Under the pieces are notes generated by a model that ran no database searches, was not told the DNA's origin, and was given only the letters and a program-made list of their open reading frames with translations. This document shows, piece after piece, positions 46,937 through 57,454 of a stretch of DNA of 64,000 nucleotides (position 1 is the first letter of the stretch; each line of letters begins with the position of its first letter). This DNA comes from Icerya purchasi. Its lineage: Eukaryota; Arthropoda; Insecta; Hemiptera; Monophlebidae. The stretch lies in assembly GCA_039619475.1 (NCBI GenBank), contig CM077116.1, positions 558,001 through 622,000 of the forward strand, given 5' to 3'. Position numbers and translations under genes: made by a program.

Positions 46937-48328
46937 ATGTATCAAAACCCCCCGGCCCTGCCCAGCAACGTACCTGCCCAGGTAGCGGAGCGGCACGATC
47001 CGGCGCCGCAGATGAGTGATAACACCGCAGCAGCAGGTAATATCAATTTATCTACTACTACTAACACCACACATGAAACTAACCGTAGTAACAATTCAAC
47101 GTTATCGATGTCGTTAACATCTCCCGCAACTACCAATAACCAAACCAACCCTACCGTACGAACTTATGCATCAGCGGTAAATGAGACATTTCCGACGAAG
47201 AAGCAAGCAATAATAGTCGAAGTGGACAACGAAACAACGTACACCGACACCGTAAAAACGATTGCAGAGATCATTCAAGGGAAAAATATTCTATTCGCAT
47301 CAAAAATCTCTAACAACCGTGTATGCCTTTATCTTAAAAACGTCTCGTTAGTAAATAAAATTACGGCGCAACATGCTACAATAGCTGTTAACAGTAAAAT
47401 ATTCAAATTACGCAGGTATGTAAACGCTTCGAAAAGATTAATTCTATCAAATGTCTCCCCCGACATACCGCACGAAATAATTAAAAACCTTCTTCTTGAA
47501 AACAAAATCGAACTGACATTTGAGGTAGCGTTCCTCAAAGCCGGATTGCGAGAACATGATCTCAGCCACATCTGCAGCTTTCGCAGACTCGTCTATATAA
47601 AAGTGTTGGATGAACAAATCCGGACAATTCCGGATTCCTTACTGGTCGAATATGATGGAGAAAAATCGAGGATATTTATAACCATCGAAGGTGAGAAATC
47701 CAAGGAAAATGGGAAAATTAACCAGATTGCGACAGCCACGGAAAACAGGCCTGACAAAGAGGAACAATTAGCAGAGGTTAAGGCAACCCCAAACAAGACT
47801 TTAACGCCTTTGGTAATAAAAAAGACTGATAGCAATATGAGTATGGAAATGTCCCTCTCTCATGAAGGTACAAAATCAGCGCAGAAAAGACCAAAAGCTA
47901 AGACCCCTGATACACAAGATCATCAACCAATATATACCGCCTCTACGGAGCCATCAACAACCAAACAGCCAAAAATTAATCAATCCGAGGACACAAGGAA
48001 AAAAGGCAGTATTGATAGAGCTCTGCTACCCTTCCAAAGCATGATAAATGAACAGCATCATACAGCTGGTATGCTGAGCATAGAGCAACTCACAATTCTT
48101 CTGCAGGAAGCCAAAAAATCAGAGTCAGTAATAAATGTAATAAATAAACTAGGATTATCGAATGTGCCCGGAAGTACCATCCTCACTCAATTAAACGTAA
48201 TTTATGAAGCAACGGACGACAGATCGTTAAAAATTACGATAACCAAATTTACGAAAAAAATGAACGATGAATTGCAACGAATAAATAATCAAAATGATGA
48301 GGATAAAAATTCTGCAGTGGAACATTAA
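46937..48328 (+). CDS. LINE ORF1 protein
   Basis: The frame has 463 codons from ATG. Residues 1-70 are Ala/Thr/Asn-rich and probably disordered. Residues about 90-235 hold alternating strands and helices (VEVDNETTYTDTVKTIAEII, KISNNRVCLYLKN, then VYIKVLDEQIRTIPDSLLVE), reminiscent of an RNA-binding RRM-like fold. The rest is charged and probably disordered except for a helical C-terminus (ITKFTKKMNDELQRINN). I see no CCHC zinc knuckles, which many ORF1 proteins have. The role would be binding element RNA to form the transposition particle. It overlaps ORF2 by 35 bases in another frame, so ORF2 may be made by reinitiation or leaky scanning. Confidence 0.85.
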   Translation: MYQNPPALPSNVPAQVAERHDPAPQMSDNTAAAGNINLSTTTNTTHETNRSNNSTLSMSLTSPATTNNQTNPTVRTYASAVNETFPTKKQAIIVEVDNETTYTDTVKTIAEIIQGKNILFASKISNNRVCLYLKNVSLVNKITAQHATIAVNSKIFKLRRYVNASKRLILSNVSPDIPHEIIKNLLLENKIELTFEVAFLKAGLREHDLSHICSFRRLVYIKVLDEQIRTIPDSLLVEYDGEKSRIFITIEGEKSKENGKINQIATATENRPDKEEQLAEVKATPNKTLTPLVIKKTDSNMSMEMSLSHEGTKSAQKRPKAKTPDTQDHQPIYTASTEPSTTKQPKINQSEDTRKKGSIDRALLPFQSMINEQHHTAGMLSIEQLTILLQEAKKSESVINVINKLGLSNVPGSTILTQLNVIYEATDDRSLKITITKFTKKMNDELQRINNQNDEDKNSAVEH

Positions 48329-51300
48329 CGGAGTTCTTACTAAATTATTTGAACTCCGACAGTTAATCACCTTATACCAACCAACAGTTATATGTCTACA
48401 AGAGACTAGGTTAAAACCTAGCCAGTCCTTTGACATCAAAAATTACTCTATTTATAGAGCAGACTTTCAAGATGGCAGCATAGCAGCTGGTGGAGTAGCT
48501 ACTCTAGTGCATGATTCCGCGGTGCTTGCATCACAACAGTCGGCAGCAGCGGGTATACAAAACGTCATACTACAAATTAGCATTCCAAATTCAATACATC
48601 TCAGGCAGCTTAGTATAGGTAATATTTACATTCCCCCAAATCAAGAGGTTACGATCGACGACCTAAATTCGCTAACCACACAAATACGAAGTCCCTGGAT
48701 ATTAGTCGGCGATTTCAACGCCCATAGCCCCACTTGGGGATCGCAGACGTTGAACAAGAAAGGAAAGATCTTTGAAAAATATCTCAGCGAAGACGATGAT
48801 GTAGTTTTGTTAAATAATGGAGCGCCAACTCGTTTTAACTCCTTTAACGGCTCCTTATCAGCTATTGACCTTACTTTGGCTTCGGTTACTTTAGCCCCGT
48901 TCTTAGACTGGTCCGTACACAATGATCTGTGCTCGAGTGATCATTTTCCGATAATTACCACTGAGCAGTCCACAAACCAAGGCCAGCAGCAAAAACCACC
49001 CAGATGGATTTTAAAGCAGGCAGACTGGAACCTATTTACAGAAATGTGTGCAAATTTGCAAGTAAGCGAGCTCGGCAATACTAACTTGATGCTAGAAAGT
49101 TTCAATAATGCAATTCCGCGCTCCAAAGCAATAGTTAACCCGAAGAATGTGCCGTGGTGGAACCTCACTGTTCAGCAAGCCGTTCGAAATAGGAAAAAAG
49201 CGCTCGCTAAATTCCGAACTACAAGACTAATAGAGGATTTAGAAAACTTTAGGAAAATACGTGCGCAAACACGATGCCTCATACGGACCGAAAAACAGAA
49301 AAGTTGGCACAACTTCATAGAATCCATTGATCCGCAGACTTCGGATCAATACATGTGGACGAAGATAAAAACCCTAAATGGATGCAAAACAGGCTTCTCA
49401 ATTCCGTGGATATCGGTTAACGACACCATAATAACATCCCCGGACGAGATCGCAAATGCTCTGGCTACTACCTTTGCCGATAAATCGTCTAATGCTAACT
49501 ATTCATCTGCATTTCATAAATTCAAGGTGGAACAAGAAAAACATGATATAAATTTAGATGATGGAATTTCTGAGTCGTATAATGATCCTTTTACCTTAGT
49601 GGAACTGCAGGGAAGTTTGCAACACTTTAGCAAGAATGCATCCCCGGGTCCGGATGATATACCGGCTATCTTCGTGAAACATCTACCGCAAACTGCAATA
49701 AATGCGTTACTACAGATATACAATAAAGTCTGGGTGGATCGAACTTTTCCAGACGTCTGGTCAACATCGATCGTTATTCCAGTACTAAATCCAGGAAAAA
49801 GCAGACACTTGTCAACTAGTTATCGACCTATATCGTTAACGTGTGTACTGTGTAAAATAATAGAAAAAATGATAGTAAACAGACTAATGCCGTATTTAGA
49901 AGCAAAGTCGATAATTAGCCCTTACCAGTGTGGATTCCGAAAAGGTCGATCAACGCTTGATCACCTGGTACATCTAGAAGCGGAAATCCGAAGCGCATTT
50001 AGTAATAAGCAACATCTATACTCCGTTTTCTTTGACCTTGAGAGAGCATACGATACAACTTGGACATACCGAATAATCAAGAAATTTAAAGAGTGCGGAA
50101 TAAATGGTAATATGCTGTATTTTATTAAAAACTTCCTGGCAAATAGAACGATACGGGTCCGGGTACAAAATTCGCTATCTAATCTCCAAAAGCTGCAAAA
50201 CGGAATACCGCAGGGGAGTGTACTCAGCGTATACTGCTTTCTAATAGCAATAAATGACATAACGAACTGCATCCCCCCTCCACTAACATACAGATTATAT
50301 GCGGATGATCTTAACATCTCATACAGAACCCGATATCCAGAAACTGCTCAGCAAATGCTCCAAATAACGCTAAAGAATCTTGAGCATTGGAGCCAACAAA
50401 CCGGATTCAAATTTTCCACCTCTAAAACATACTGCGTCGACTTCCATCGTAAGAGCGGGCAGCAACCGACCTTACAGCTAAAATTGTGCAACAACGTATT
50501 AAAATTTCAGCCTCGCGCAACCTTTCTTGGTGTCATCATTGACTCCAAGTTGCGCTGGGCGGATCATATTACGGAGCTTCATAGGAGATGTGTGAAGTCC
50601 TTGAATGTACTAAAGGTTCTAAACGGAAAAAAGAGCAGACCGCACACGAATACGCTCCTGATGATTTACCGCGTAATTATCCGATCAAAGATGGACTATG
50701 GATGCATACTGTATCGTACGGCGTCGAAATCATTACTTCGGAAGCTGGATACAATACACCATACTGCAACACGAAGAGCGTTAGGTGCTTATGTCACTAG
50801 CCCCACACCCAGCATACTAGCGCTGGCAGGTGAACCACCGCTAAAAATCCGAAGGCAGATGCTGACGGTAAACTATGGAGCAACAATGCTGACTAGGATA
50901 AATCATCCCAATCTAGCGTCAATGGACCTCTCAGGTACGAGCTCTATGGCAGCCAGGGTTCGAGCAGATTTAGCAGACCTGAACCTTGGAGTGGCCGAAT
51001 TACTGCACCTACCACGGGAAAAGATTCGCCCCATCACTATGGACTGTGCATTACGGAAATGGAATGAAAGATGGATTAGCACTGATACAGCAAATAAATT
51101 GCGCATGGTTAAAAGCACCATTTATCCTCTGAGGACGACGGCACAGGAAAGTCGCATGTATGAAAAAGTACTTGCCCGGCTTAGAATCGGCCATACCCCG
51201 CTAACGCATGCGTATATCTTAGAAGATGGTGAACCTCCAATTTGCGAACTCTGTGAGGAAACTAGGACGGTTCATCACCTATTACTAAAATGTAAGAAAT

Positions 51301-51428
51301 ATGAAAATTGTAGAGTGCAGAGCGATATACCTACGGATGATTTGAAGGATGTTCTCCGAGATGATACACCTACAACTCGTAAACTACGCTGGTACCTTAT
51401 TTATACGGATTTAATGCGTTATCTTTAG
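48294..51428 (+). CDS. LINE ORF2: AP-like endonuclease and reverse transcriptase
   Basis: The frame has 1,044 codons. The N-terminal endonuclease has LQWNINGVLTKLFELR (about 7-22), CLQETRLK (about 35-42), GDFNAHSPTWGS (about 139-150), IDLTLAS (about 186-192) and SDHFPI (about 214-219). The RT has SYRPISLTCVLCKIIEKM (about 504-521), CGFRKGRSTLDHL (about 545-557), FFDLERAYD (about 578-586), GIPQGSVLS (about 635-643) and the YADD catalytic box (about 668-671). After the RT come a helical linker and the C-terminal end RLRIGHTPLTHAYILED with C..C...H...C (about 962-1000), a presumed nucleic-acid-binding element. No RNase H. The enzyme would nick chromosomal DNA and copy its own RNA there. No lesion was found. 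Confidence 0.95.
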   Translation: MMRIKILQWNINGVLTKLFELRQLITLYQPTVICLQETRLKPSQSFDIKNYSIYRADFQDGSIAAGGVATLVHDSAVLASQQSAAAGIQNVILQISIPNSIHLRQLSIGNIYIPPNQEVTIDDLNSLTTQIRSPWILVGDFNAHSPTWGSQTLNKKGKIFEKYLSEDDDVVLLNNGAPTRFNSFNGSLSAIDLTLASVTLAPFLDWSVHNDLCSSDHFPIITTEQSTNQGQQQKPPRWILKQADWNLFTEMCANLQVSELGNTNLMLESFNNAIPRSKAIVNPKNVPWWNLTVQQAVRNRKKALAKFRTTRLIEDLENFRKIRAQTRCLIRTEKQKSWHNFIESIDPQTSDQYMWTKIKTLNGCKTGFSIPWISVNDTIITSPDEIANALATTFADKSSNANYSSAFHKFKVEQEKHDINLDDGISESYNDPFTLVELQGSLQHFSKNASPGPDDIPAIFVKHLPQTAINALLQIYNKVWVDRTFPDVWSTSIVIPVLNPGKSRHLSTSYRPISLTCVLCKIIEKMIVNRLMPYLEAKSIISPYQCGFRKGRSTLDHLVHLEAEIRSAFSNKQHLYSVFFDLERAYDTTWTYRIIKKFKECGINGNMLYFIKNFLANRTIRVRVQNSLSNLQKLQNGIPQGSVLSVYCFLIAINDITNCIPPPLTYRLYADDLNISYRTRYPETAQQMLQITLKNLEHWSQQTGFKFSTSKTYCVDFHRKSGQQPTLQLKLCNNVLKFQPRATFLGVIIDSKLRWADHITELHRRCVKSLNVLKVLNGKKSRPHTNTLLMIYRVIIRSKMDYGCILYRTASKSLLRKLDTIHHTATRRALGAYVTSPTPSILALAGEPPLKIRRQMLTVNYGATMLTRINHPNLASMDLSGTSSMAARVRADLADLNLGVAELLHLPREKIRPITMDCALRKWNERWISTDTANKLRMVKSTIYPLRTTAQESRMYEKVLARLRIGHTPLTHAYILEDGEPPICELCEETRTVHHLLLKCKKYENCRVQSDIPTDDLKDVLRDDTPTTRKLRWYLIYTDLMRYL

Positions 51429-51508
51429 TTAAGTAAAATTAAGTGGTCATAGCCGAAAGGCAATAAGTACTGCTGTTAAATAAAATAAAAAAAAAAAAAA
51501 AAAAAAAA

Positions 51509-51520
51509 GATGACAGATGG
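51509..51520 (+). repeat. Target-site duplication, right copy
   Basis: GATGACAGATGG directly after the A-tail, identical to 46,820-46,831. Confidence 0.95.
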
Positions 51521-51790
51521 ACATATAGAGCCACTTTCTGGTTTCTTGCACATTATAAAAGAAGAAGGGGGCATCAGTTGACAAGGTGGAGGGACGACTT
51601 TAGTAATTTTTTATTGAACAAAAATTTTCAAAGAGTAGCCATAGATAGGATTGAATGGAAGAGATTACAGGAAACCTTTGCTCATCATGGACCGAGGAAA
51701 TTTAATACTCAGTTTTTTCTATATCAAATTTATACTATTCATGTTTGTTATATAGTTTAAGAATTTCCTCAATAAAGGTTTATTATTATT
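51521..51790 (+). mobile_element. Older LINE fragment (right half)
   Basis: Continues the frame interrupted at 46,831: TYRATFWFLAHYKRRRGHQ, LTRWRDDFSNFLL, VAIDRIEWKRLQETFAHHGP. This C-terminal wording is typical of RTE/CR1-related LINEs of arthropods. A (TTA)n tract at 51,777-51,790 after AATAAAGG probably is the element's 3' end. Confidence 0.8.
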
Positions 51791-51984
51791 ATGAAAAAAT
51801 GTAAATATGTATATATAAAATAAAATAAATTTCTTATTGAATTAAATAACTTTTGATTCTAACCTACGTTTTATTTCGCATCGCTGTTTAATTAATTCTG
51901 TATACACTATACAAATCGTACGTTTAATGCAATATAGGTCTGTATATATTTGAGATATGGGGACTGGTCCACATGCCATTAAGA

Positions 51985-52028
51985 GTGATATATATTCTAA
52001 CCCTGGCAACACCGGGTATTGCAGCTAG
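51985..52028 (+). mobile_element. Helitron 3' terminus
   Basis: The sequence CCCTGGCAACACCGGG followed by TATTGCAGCTAG and then T matches the widespread Helitron 3' end: a GC-rich hairpin about 10 bases before CTAG, inserted before T. In intact relatives the hairpin is CCCGGCAACGCCGGG. Here both CpG-containing arms have changed, weakening the stem. The 5' end was not found. Confidence 0.65.
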
Positions 52029-53290
52029 TACATATATTATTCGAAATATATCACTTCATTTACTTCGCAATTAAACGGTATCTAAATTTAATTTAATTTA
52101 ACTTAAACCTATACATTAATTAGTTTCATTTGTAGTTCATTTCGATTAGGATATTTTTACTACTAGCGTTATCTTATGACTATAATGAATATTTTAGAAC
52201 ACTATTACTATAATTACTATTATAATATTACTGCTATAATCTTTTTATTATTCTATTATTAATGTAACCAATAGATTCATTTCACTATTGTATATGGTAT
52301 TGTGCTACTTTTATGATTAATATAATACTTATATTATTATTACTTTTTATACATCAGTTATGCTTATTATTTTTATTTAATGTTATGTACATAGAGTTTC
52401 TCGTTCACATATTACTTTTGAGGTTGCCATCAATTTCAAGGGAACTGGGAGTATGTGTGTTTCAGTGTAAATCTAGTTTTTAATTTCCAAAGTACTTTTA
52501 GATTCCTAAAAGCTGTCAACCTATTTCGGAAGATATGATTTAGTTTACGTATGGCAGAATTATTTGTAATTATTATCTATAAATTGTAATGTACGGTAGA
52601 CGCAAATGACCTAGAAGTCGAGCGTCTTTAAATAAATATATATACATACATACATAGTTTTTAATTTTAAAATCTTAAGTATTATATACTTAGTTTGAAA
52701 TTAACGTTTAAGAATATTTGTAAACATGGGCTAGTAGAAACGTGTAAATATCGCCTGTTCTAATTTTCTTGTTTATCTCATTTGGTTAAGTTGTGTTGAT
52801 TCGTACACTAAACACTAGCCTTTGTAAGCTTCGCAGTTGTTTATTTTTAATGATTGTTAGATTTTACTTTTAGTGAAGAATAATTGTTGTAACCGTACGT
52901 TATTACTGGACTACAAAATTGTCGTTTCTCTGTTTCAATAATAATTGCACATATTTATAGTCCAGGTATAATGACCAATAGTTCCGCTGTTCGCGCTAAC
53001 TAAGCGCATTTGCGGTTTATGTAAATTAATTTAATGAAAAAATGAAAATGAAATATATTTATTTATTTATTTATATATAAAATAAATAAATAAAACAAAC
53101 CAAATATTTTGTATATTGCAGCCATGTAATGGAATAATTCTTAATCATAATGTTTTTGATTTTCTACAGACAACCTTACAACTAACAACCGGAAGAAATA
53201 ATTCTGTTTAGTTATTTTGTGATGATATTAATTATGTCGTTAATATGTATTGCGTTAATATTCTTTTTCCATAAATTTTTTTTTCTTTAT
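52029..53290. other. 1.3 kb AT-rich DNA, no gene seen
   Basis: Only short frames and simple ATTT/AAAT repeats (around 53,055-53,095). No domain or element end identified apart from the LINE tail that follows. Confidence 0.5.
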
Positions 53291-53400
53291 GTTTTTTTTT
53301 TTTTTTTTATTGTTTGGGTTCTTCCCTGGGCTTGTCAGCAACAAACGATTACCCATCAACCCATGTACACTATACCAAGGATGGAGAAACAATGACCGTC
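53291..53400 (-). mobile_element. LINE 3' tail
   Basis: T-run at 53,292-53,308 (poly-A on the minus strand), preceded on that strand by GACAAGCCCAGGGAAGAACC. The LINE at 62.4-64 kb has GACAAGCCCAATT directly before its tail, so this is probably a severely 5'-truncated relative. The right border is uncertain. Confidence 0.5.
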
Positions 53401-54366
53401 AACGTCGAAAAATGCCAAGCATATGCATCCTGAAAAAAAATGTGAATCATTGTATCCGTTGATATGTTTGTAAATAAATTTATTATATCGTATGAAATTA
53501 AGATATAATGATTTACAGAATGGAAAAAACAATAAGGAGAAAGAATATTAACCAAGGATATATAATTAATGACATCGCATAATAACTAAACGGAATAATT
53601 TCCAATTTAATAGTTTCATATATATCCAAAAATCTAGACTTCCAAGGGGAACCTCTATTACATCATTATCAGCTGAGTTAGCGTTACAATATTACGAAGA
53701 CGAAATGATTAAAAGTAATTTAAGGAGGTATTCTAATCTAGAGGCATAAATTTTGGGCGTTTTGTCGAACTCGATAAAAGAAAAAAAAAAGAAAAAAAAA
53801 TATTGTTACTATTCATTTTTTTGCAAGATATTTATTGAGATTTTAAAAATATACAAACTCAAATTGGGAGAAAAATAATCAAAATTATAGAAGTTATAAG
53901 TTAGTTAAGTTGAGAGTGAAAAAAAAAGGGTGTCTGGTTGACACGATTATACAACCCTTCTGGTCATCTAAAATGAAATTTAAAAAAAAATTCGTAATTA
54001 GTGAAAATGTCGTTGTAGTCCCTACCTAAAAGAAAACAGATTCTATTTTCTCACAAAATGGCGGCGGTCTGAAGAAAAACGTACATTTTTTGACTTTTTG
54101 TTATAATTTTTAATTTTTTAAAATAATAAGAAATATAATTTTGATACAGGGGTGATACAGGCAATAGAGTATTATATGTTGAAGTTAGTACACAATTTGA
54201 AGTAAATTGGTTAAATAGAACTTGAGATATCATGTTAACCATGCTGAAAAAAGTAGTTTTGAGAAAAACGCGTTCAAAATTTTGAGCAAGTTTCAGGAGG
54301 CCGCAGTAGTCAAAGTCATAGAATAGTACATTATACTTACATTTTGTTAATCGGCGATTCCATAGA
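53401..54366. other. 1 kb AT-rich DNA, no gene seen
   Basis: A/T-rich with A-runs at 53,781-53,799. No supported coding or element sequence. Confidence 0.5.
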
Positions 54367-54654
54367 GTGTGCCTTCTTCGGTTTCAAAATAGATATTTTC
54401 GGAAGCTCGTTCTGATTTACGAGCAGTTCTATATAGCTTCCTTAGAAGCATCAGAAGCTCATTACTCGGAGCGTTCAATGCGACTATTTTCCCGTTTAGC
54501 AGAGAACGTATACGTTTTGGGACCAACAGTAAATCCGATGGCATGGATAATTTTTAAAATTTATAAAAAGCCTTCATTGAAAATGCAAGCAGCTATGTGT
54601 AATTTGCAATTTCAATTGTTCGTGTTTTTGCTTGTATATCTGATTTTAGCATGA
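54367..54654 (+). CDS. Unidentified membrane-like ORF or exon
   Basis: Open for 95 codons to TGA, with better base composition than the surroundings. The frame begins at GTG, not ATG, and is preceded by 'gattccatag', usable as a splice acceptor, so it would be an internal or last exon. It has a charged N-terminal half (EASEAHYSERSMRLFSRLAE), a segment LGPTVNPMAWIIFKIYKK, and a strongly hydrophobic C-terminus (FQLFVFLLVYLILA). The NPMAWIIFK wording weakly recalls the end of TM7 and the following helix of a GPCR, but this is too little for a call. No AATAAA follows closely. Could be chance. Confidence 0.25.
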   Translation: MCLLRFQNRYFRKLVLIYEQFYIASLEASEAHYSERSMRLFSRLAENVYVLGPTVNPMAWIIFKIYKKPSLKMQAAMCNLQFQLFVFLLVYLILA

Positions 54655-55377
54655 TTTTTACTATCATCCCTCGACTTGATATTATTCAACATGCAGTATA
54701 GATGCGCTCAGGCACATATTAATGTTTTAGTTCTCGACTACTACCACTCAGACACCAACACAGTCTCTACCCTATTTGACTATTCTTACAAACGCGCACG
54801 AGGATTTTTGGTTTTTGGCCGAGTAAGCATCCTTAACGGAACCATATAGCGTCGGCAAATTAGAACGACGTCTGAGACATCGTGAATTAATGAAATATCA
54901 GGGAATATTTTCTAGCTCGAACACCGCCAAAAGATAACGCTACAGGTATCGAATCCGTCTCACATTTTACACACAGAAATTAAAATTAACACTCAAAACG
55001 ATTTGATTTCAAATTGTCAGCAGCGTACGTATATTTACGTTTCTTGAAGATTGAAGCTAAATTGAGCTGAACTGAACACTAAACGCGAAAAGGTTTTTAA
55101 AAAAATACGTTACTACGACCTTCGGTTAATCGATGAGTTTGTGGTTACCTATATGTATATATTTATATAATGTCATCATATCAAAAATGGTCAGCTCCGG
55201 CGTGATGGGCTTAGTTGCTGCGCCACTAAAATAGCTATACTCCGTAAATTATTGGAATTTTAAAATTTTTTCTCGAGGGAATATTCTTAAAAGTCTATAC
55301 TTTAAGAATATCCTAAAAAAAAAAAAAAAAATCAGATTTTTTCAAAATTCTAGACCAGAATACTTGCTCGAACACCC
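54655..55377. other. No gene recognised
   Basis: No domain, element end or RNA gene found. An A-run near 55,315-55,331 precedes the SINE. Confidence 0.45.
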
Positions 55378-55462
55378 ATAGCCAACTACCGTAGCATAGT
55401 TGGTCAGGCACTAACGTTTTGTTTGGGTAGAACCGGGTTCGATTCCTGCTGTTGTCGAACTT
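55378..55462 (+). mobile_element. tRNA-like SINE head
   Basis: A-box-like TAGCATAGTTGGTCAGGC (55,392-55,409) and B box GGGTTCGATTCC (55,435-55,446), spaced as in tRNA genes, i.e. an internal pol III promoter. A T-rich stretch follows about 15 bases later. There is no acceptor stem, so it is a short SINE or a tRNA-derived promoter remnant, of a family different from that at 6.4-6.8 kb. It sits exactly at the left edge of duplicated block C2 and is absent from C1. Confidence 0.6.
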
Positions 55463-55563
55463 TTTGTTTTGAATTTTCAACATTTCTTACAACGGTGTAG
55501 TGGTTGTCTTTATCGCTTATTCGAATTTCTTAATTGACTCTTTTCCTGCAGGTAATTCTATCG

Positions 55564-55568
<5 letters not shown>

Positions 55569-55604
<36 letters not shown>

Positions 55605-55625
55605 GCCCGGCTTGTTGTTCTCATT
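55569..55625 (-). mobile_element. Extremely 5'-truncated LINE tail
   Basis: A T-run of 33 followed by about 24 non-T bases (ATGGCCCGGCTTGTTGTTCT...) replaces or interrupts the homologous C1 sequence near 17,640. On the minus strand it is a short unique 3' end plus a long A-tail. The copied part is only about 25 bases. Confidence 0.5.
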
Positions 55626-57454
55626 CTATTAACATTTAGAATGATATTCATTCTTACTGGTCTCTATCTGTTCCGTCAAATTATTAATATCTGTGTCGAA
55701 TTTATCGCGTTTATATTTATTTTTCAAAAATTCCGCATTAATTTTTTTCGCAATTAATTATCTTAAACTATCGATCTTTATCTGAACTTCATTCATTGAT
55801 ATTTTATGTAGAAAAGCTTGTATGTCACTCAACTGATCTAAGGTGGTGACTACATTCTTTATTTCAGTACCCTCGGCTACATTACTTATTCGTCTATCGT
55901 TTCTTTTTCCTCTTTTTTTCTTGTTTGTTAATGGAAAAAATTAAAACGGATAATAGAGGGGACTGGCAAACTTTTATAGATTCTTGTCCTAGTATAGGTG
56001 GAACATATTTTTCCCCGGTTTGTCCACATCTCGCCTTTGATTCCGCCTTATACAGTTGGTGGATTTGTTACAGTTATTTGCAGGCTGCGCTTGGGTCATT
56101 CAAAAGTGTCGCGAAACTTTTCTGTAGCAGGTCTTCCATTCCGGAATTGTGACAATCACACCATTATCAGTTTTAGAGGGGATATTAATTATTTGTTTTT
56201 TAGTTGTGGTTGGTTTGAACATAGTAGAATCGCTCTAATTAATGAATTAACCGCTATTGGAATATATCTCGCTATACTGTACATATTCATTGCTACGTAC
56301 TGATGACTGCACCTTAGTGATTTTGTTCAAATTTCTACATATAAACCGTATACTTATACTTAGTTGATGCGTTCGTATTGTACTGCCCGAAAATGGATTT
56401 GTTCCTTCGACTGGGATGGAACAGTTGAATTGTGATACGTTTGTTTCCTTTTAATTTTTTTCCTCTTTTTTTCCCTCGGATTTAATCACATTCTTAACGT
56501 AGTCGCACTCCGGTGTCTGTTGCGCTTGGGCTGCGATATGGTCAGTTTTTAATTTTCTACTCATTCTCTATCGGCATTCGTGGATTATGTTAAATCAATA
56601 TGGCCATGTTTGGCATATCCGATTTTCCTTTATATAAATGTATATATATATATTATACAGCCTTTACTTATTCATAGAATTTCGCCAGTGGCCAAATGGT
56701 TTCTCGTCATATAAAAAAAAAAAAAATTGTTTTACGAACGCAAAAGTCGATAAAATTTCTAAAGTTTACTTTAAAAAAAAATATGAAAAATGTCGAGCGA
56801 GGTAACATTTTTTTTACAAATTTTGCCAATAGGAACGTAATCGCGTTGATTGCAATAATCATGGAGGAAATAGTTTCGTGAAAGCATGAATGCATTTAGA
56901 ACACAACATATTTCGAGAAAAAATAGAATTACAGTAAAACAATATCGGTAGCAATTTTGCGATAGTTTCGTGCAACGTATATTTTAGAAAAATATGCCGG
57001 CATCCAGTTGCGTAAGTGTTAAGTAAAATAATAAAACAAAAATATTCGCATTTATCGAAGATGTAAGAAAAGAAAATAATTAAGCTTTTAAAATAATTAA
57101 ATAATTTCAGCGAGGATTATATTTACCAGTTTCGGATAAAATCTGATGATGATGAACAGAAATTAAAAATTGCAAACGGAGTAAAATTACAAAAAACGCG
57201 TAGCGAGTTAGAATCCGATCACAATGACTGCAACATTACGGATGTCGAGAGGATTCAATCTCGGCTACATCTATCCCTCGAATCTGTGATAGATCTCAAG
57301 GTCGGTGGTGATCAGCATGTGTGATGTATCTTTCCTAGATTCTTACGGTTCTCGTGAAATGTTTTAGGGGGGCTTAAAGTTGAAAATGTTGTGATATTCA
57401 CATGACGACCATCTCAGCTCACCAAAATAAACATGATTTGGCTGTACGTAATAT

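Larger units (their letters stand above)
46832..51508 (+). mobile_element. Complete, apparently intact two-ORF LINE
   Basis: The element is 4,677 bases: about 105 bases of 5' UTR, ORF1 (46,937-48,328), ORF2 (48,294-51,428), a short 3' UTR and an A-tail (51,487-51,508). It is bounded by perfect 12-base target duplications. Both ORFs are open from ATG to stop and all expected catalytic motifs are present. It sits inside an older LINE, whose frame resumes exactly behind the duplication. The ORF2 organisation (endonuclease, RT, C-terminal Cys/His end, no RNase H) and wording place it near the jockey/I group; the exact clade needs a tree. By structure it is the best candidate for a currently mobile element here. 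Confidence 0.95.

Noticed and set aside
50588..50800. Separate small gene inside the intact LINE
   Set aside because: Out-of-frame shadow of ORF2, whose motifs lie in the long frame.
55392..55460. Functional tRNA gene (plus strand)
   Set aside because: Boxes are present but the cloverleaf cannot be closed, and it lies exactly at the edge of a duplicated block as an inserted piece; treated as a SINE head.
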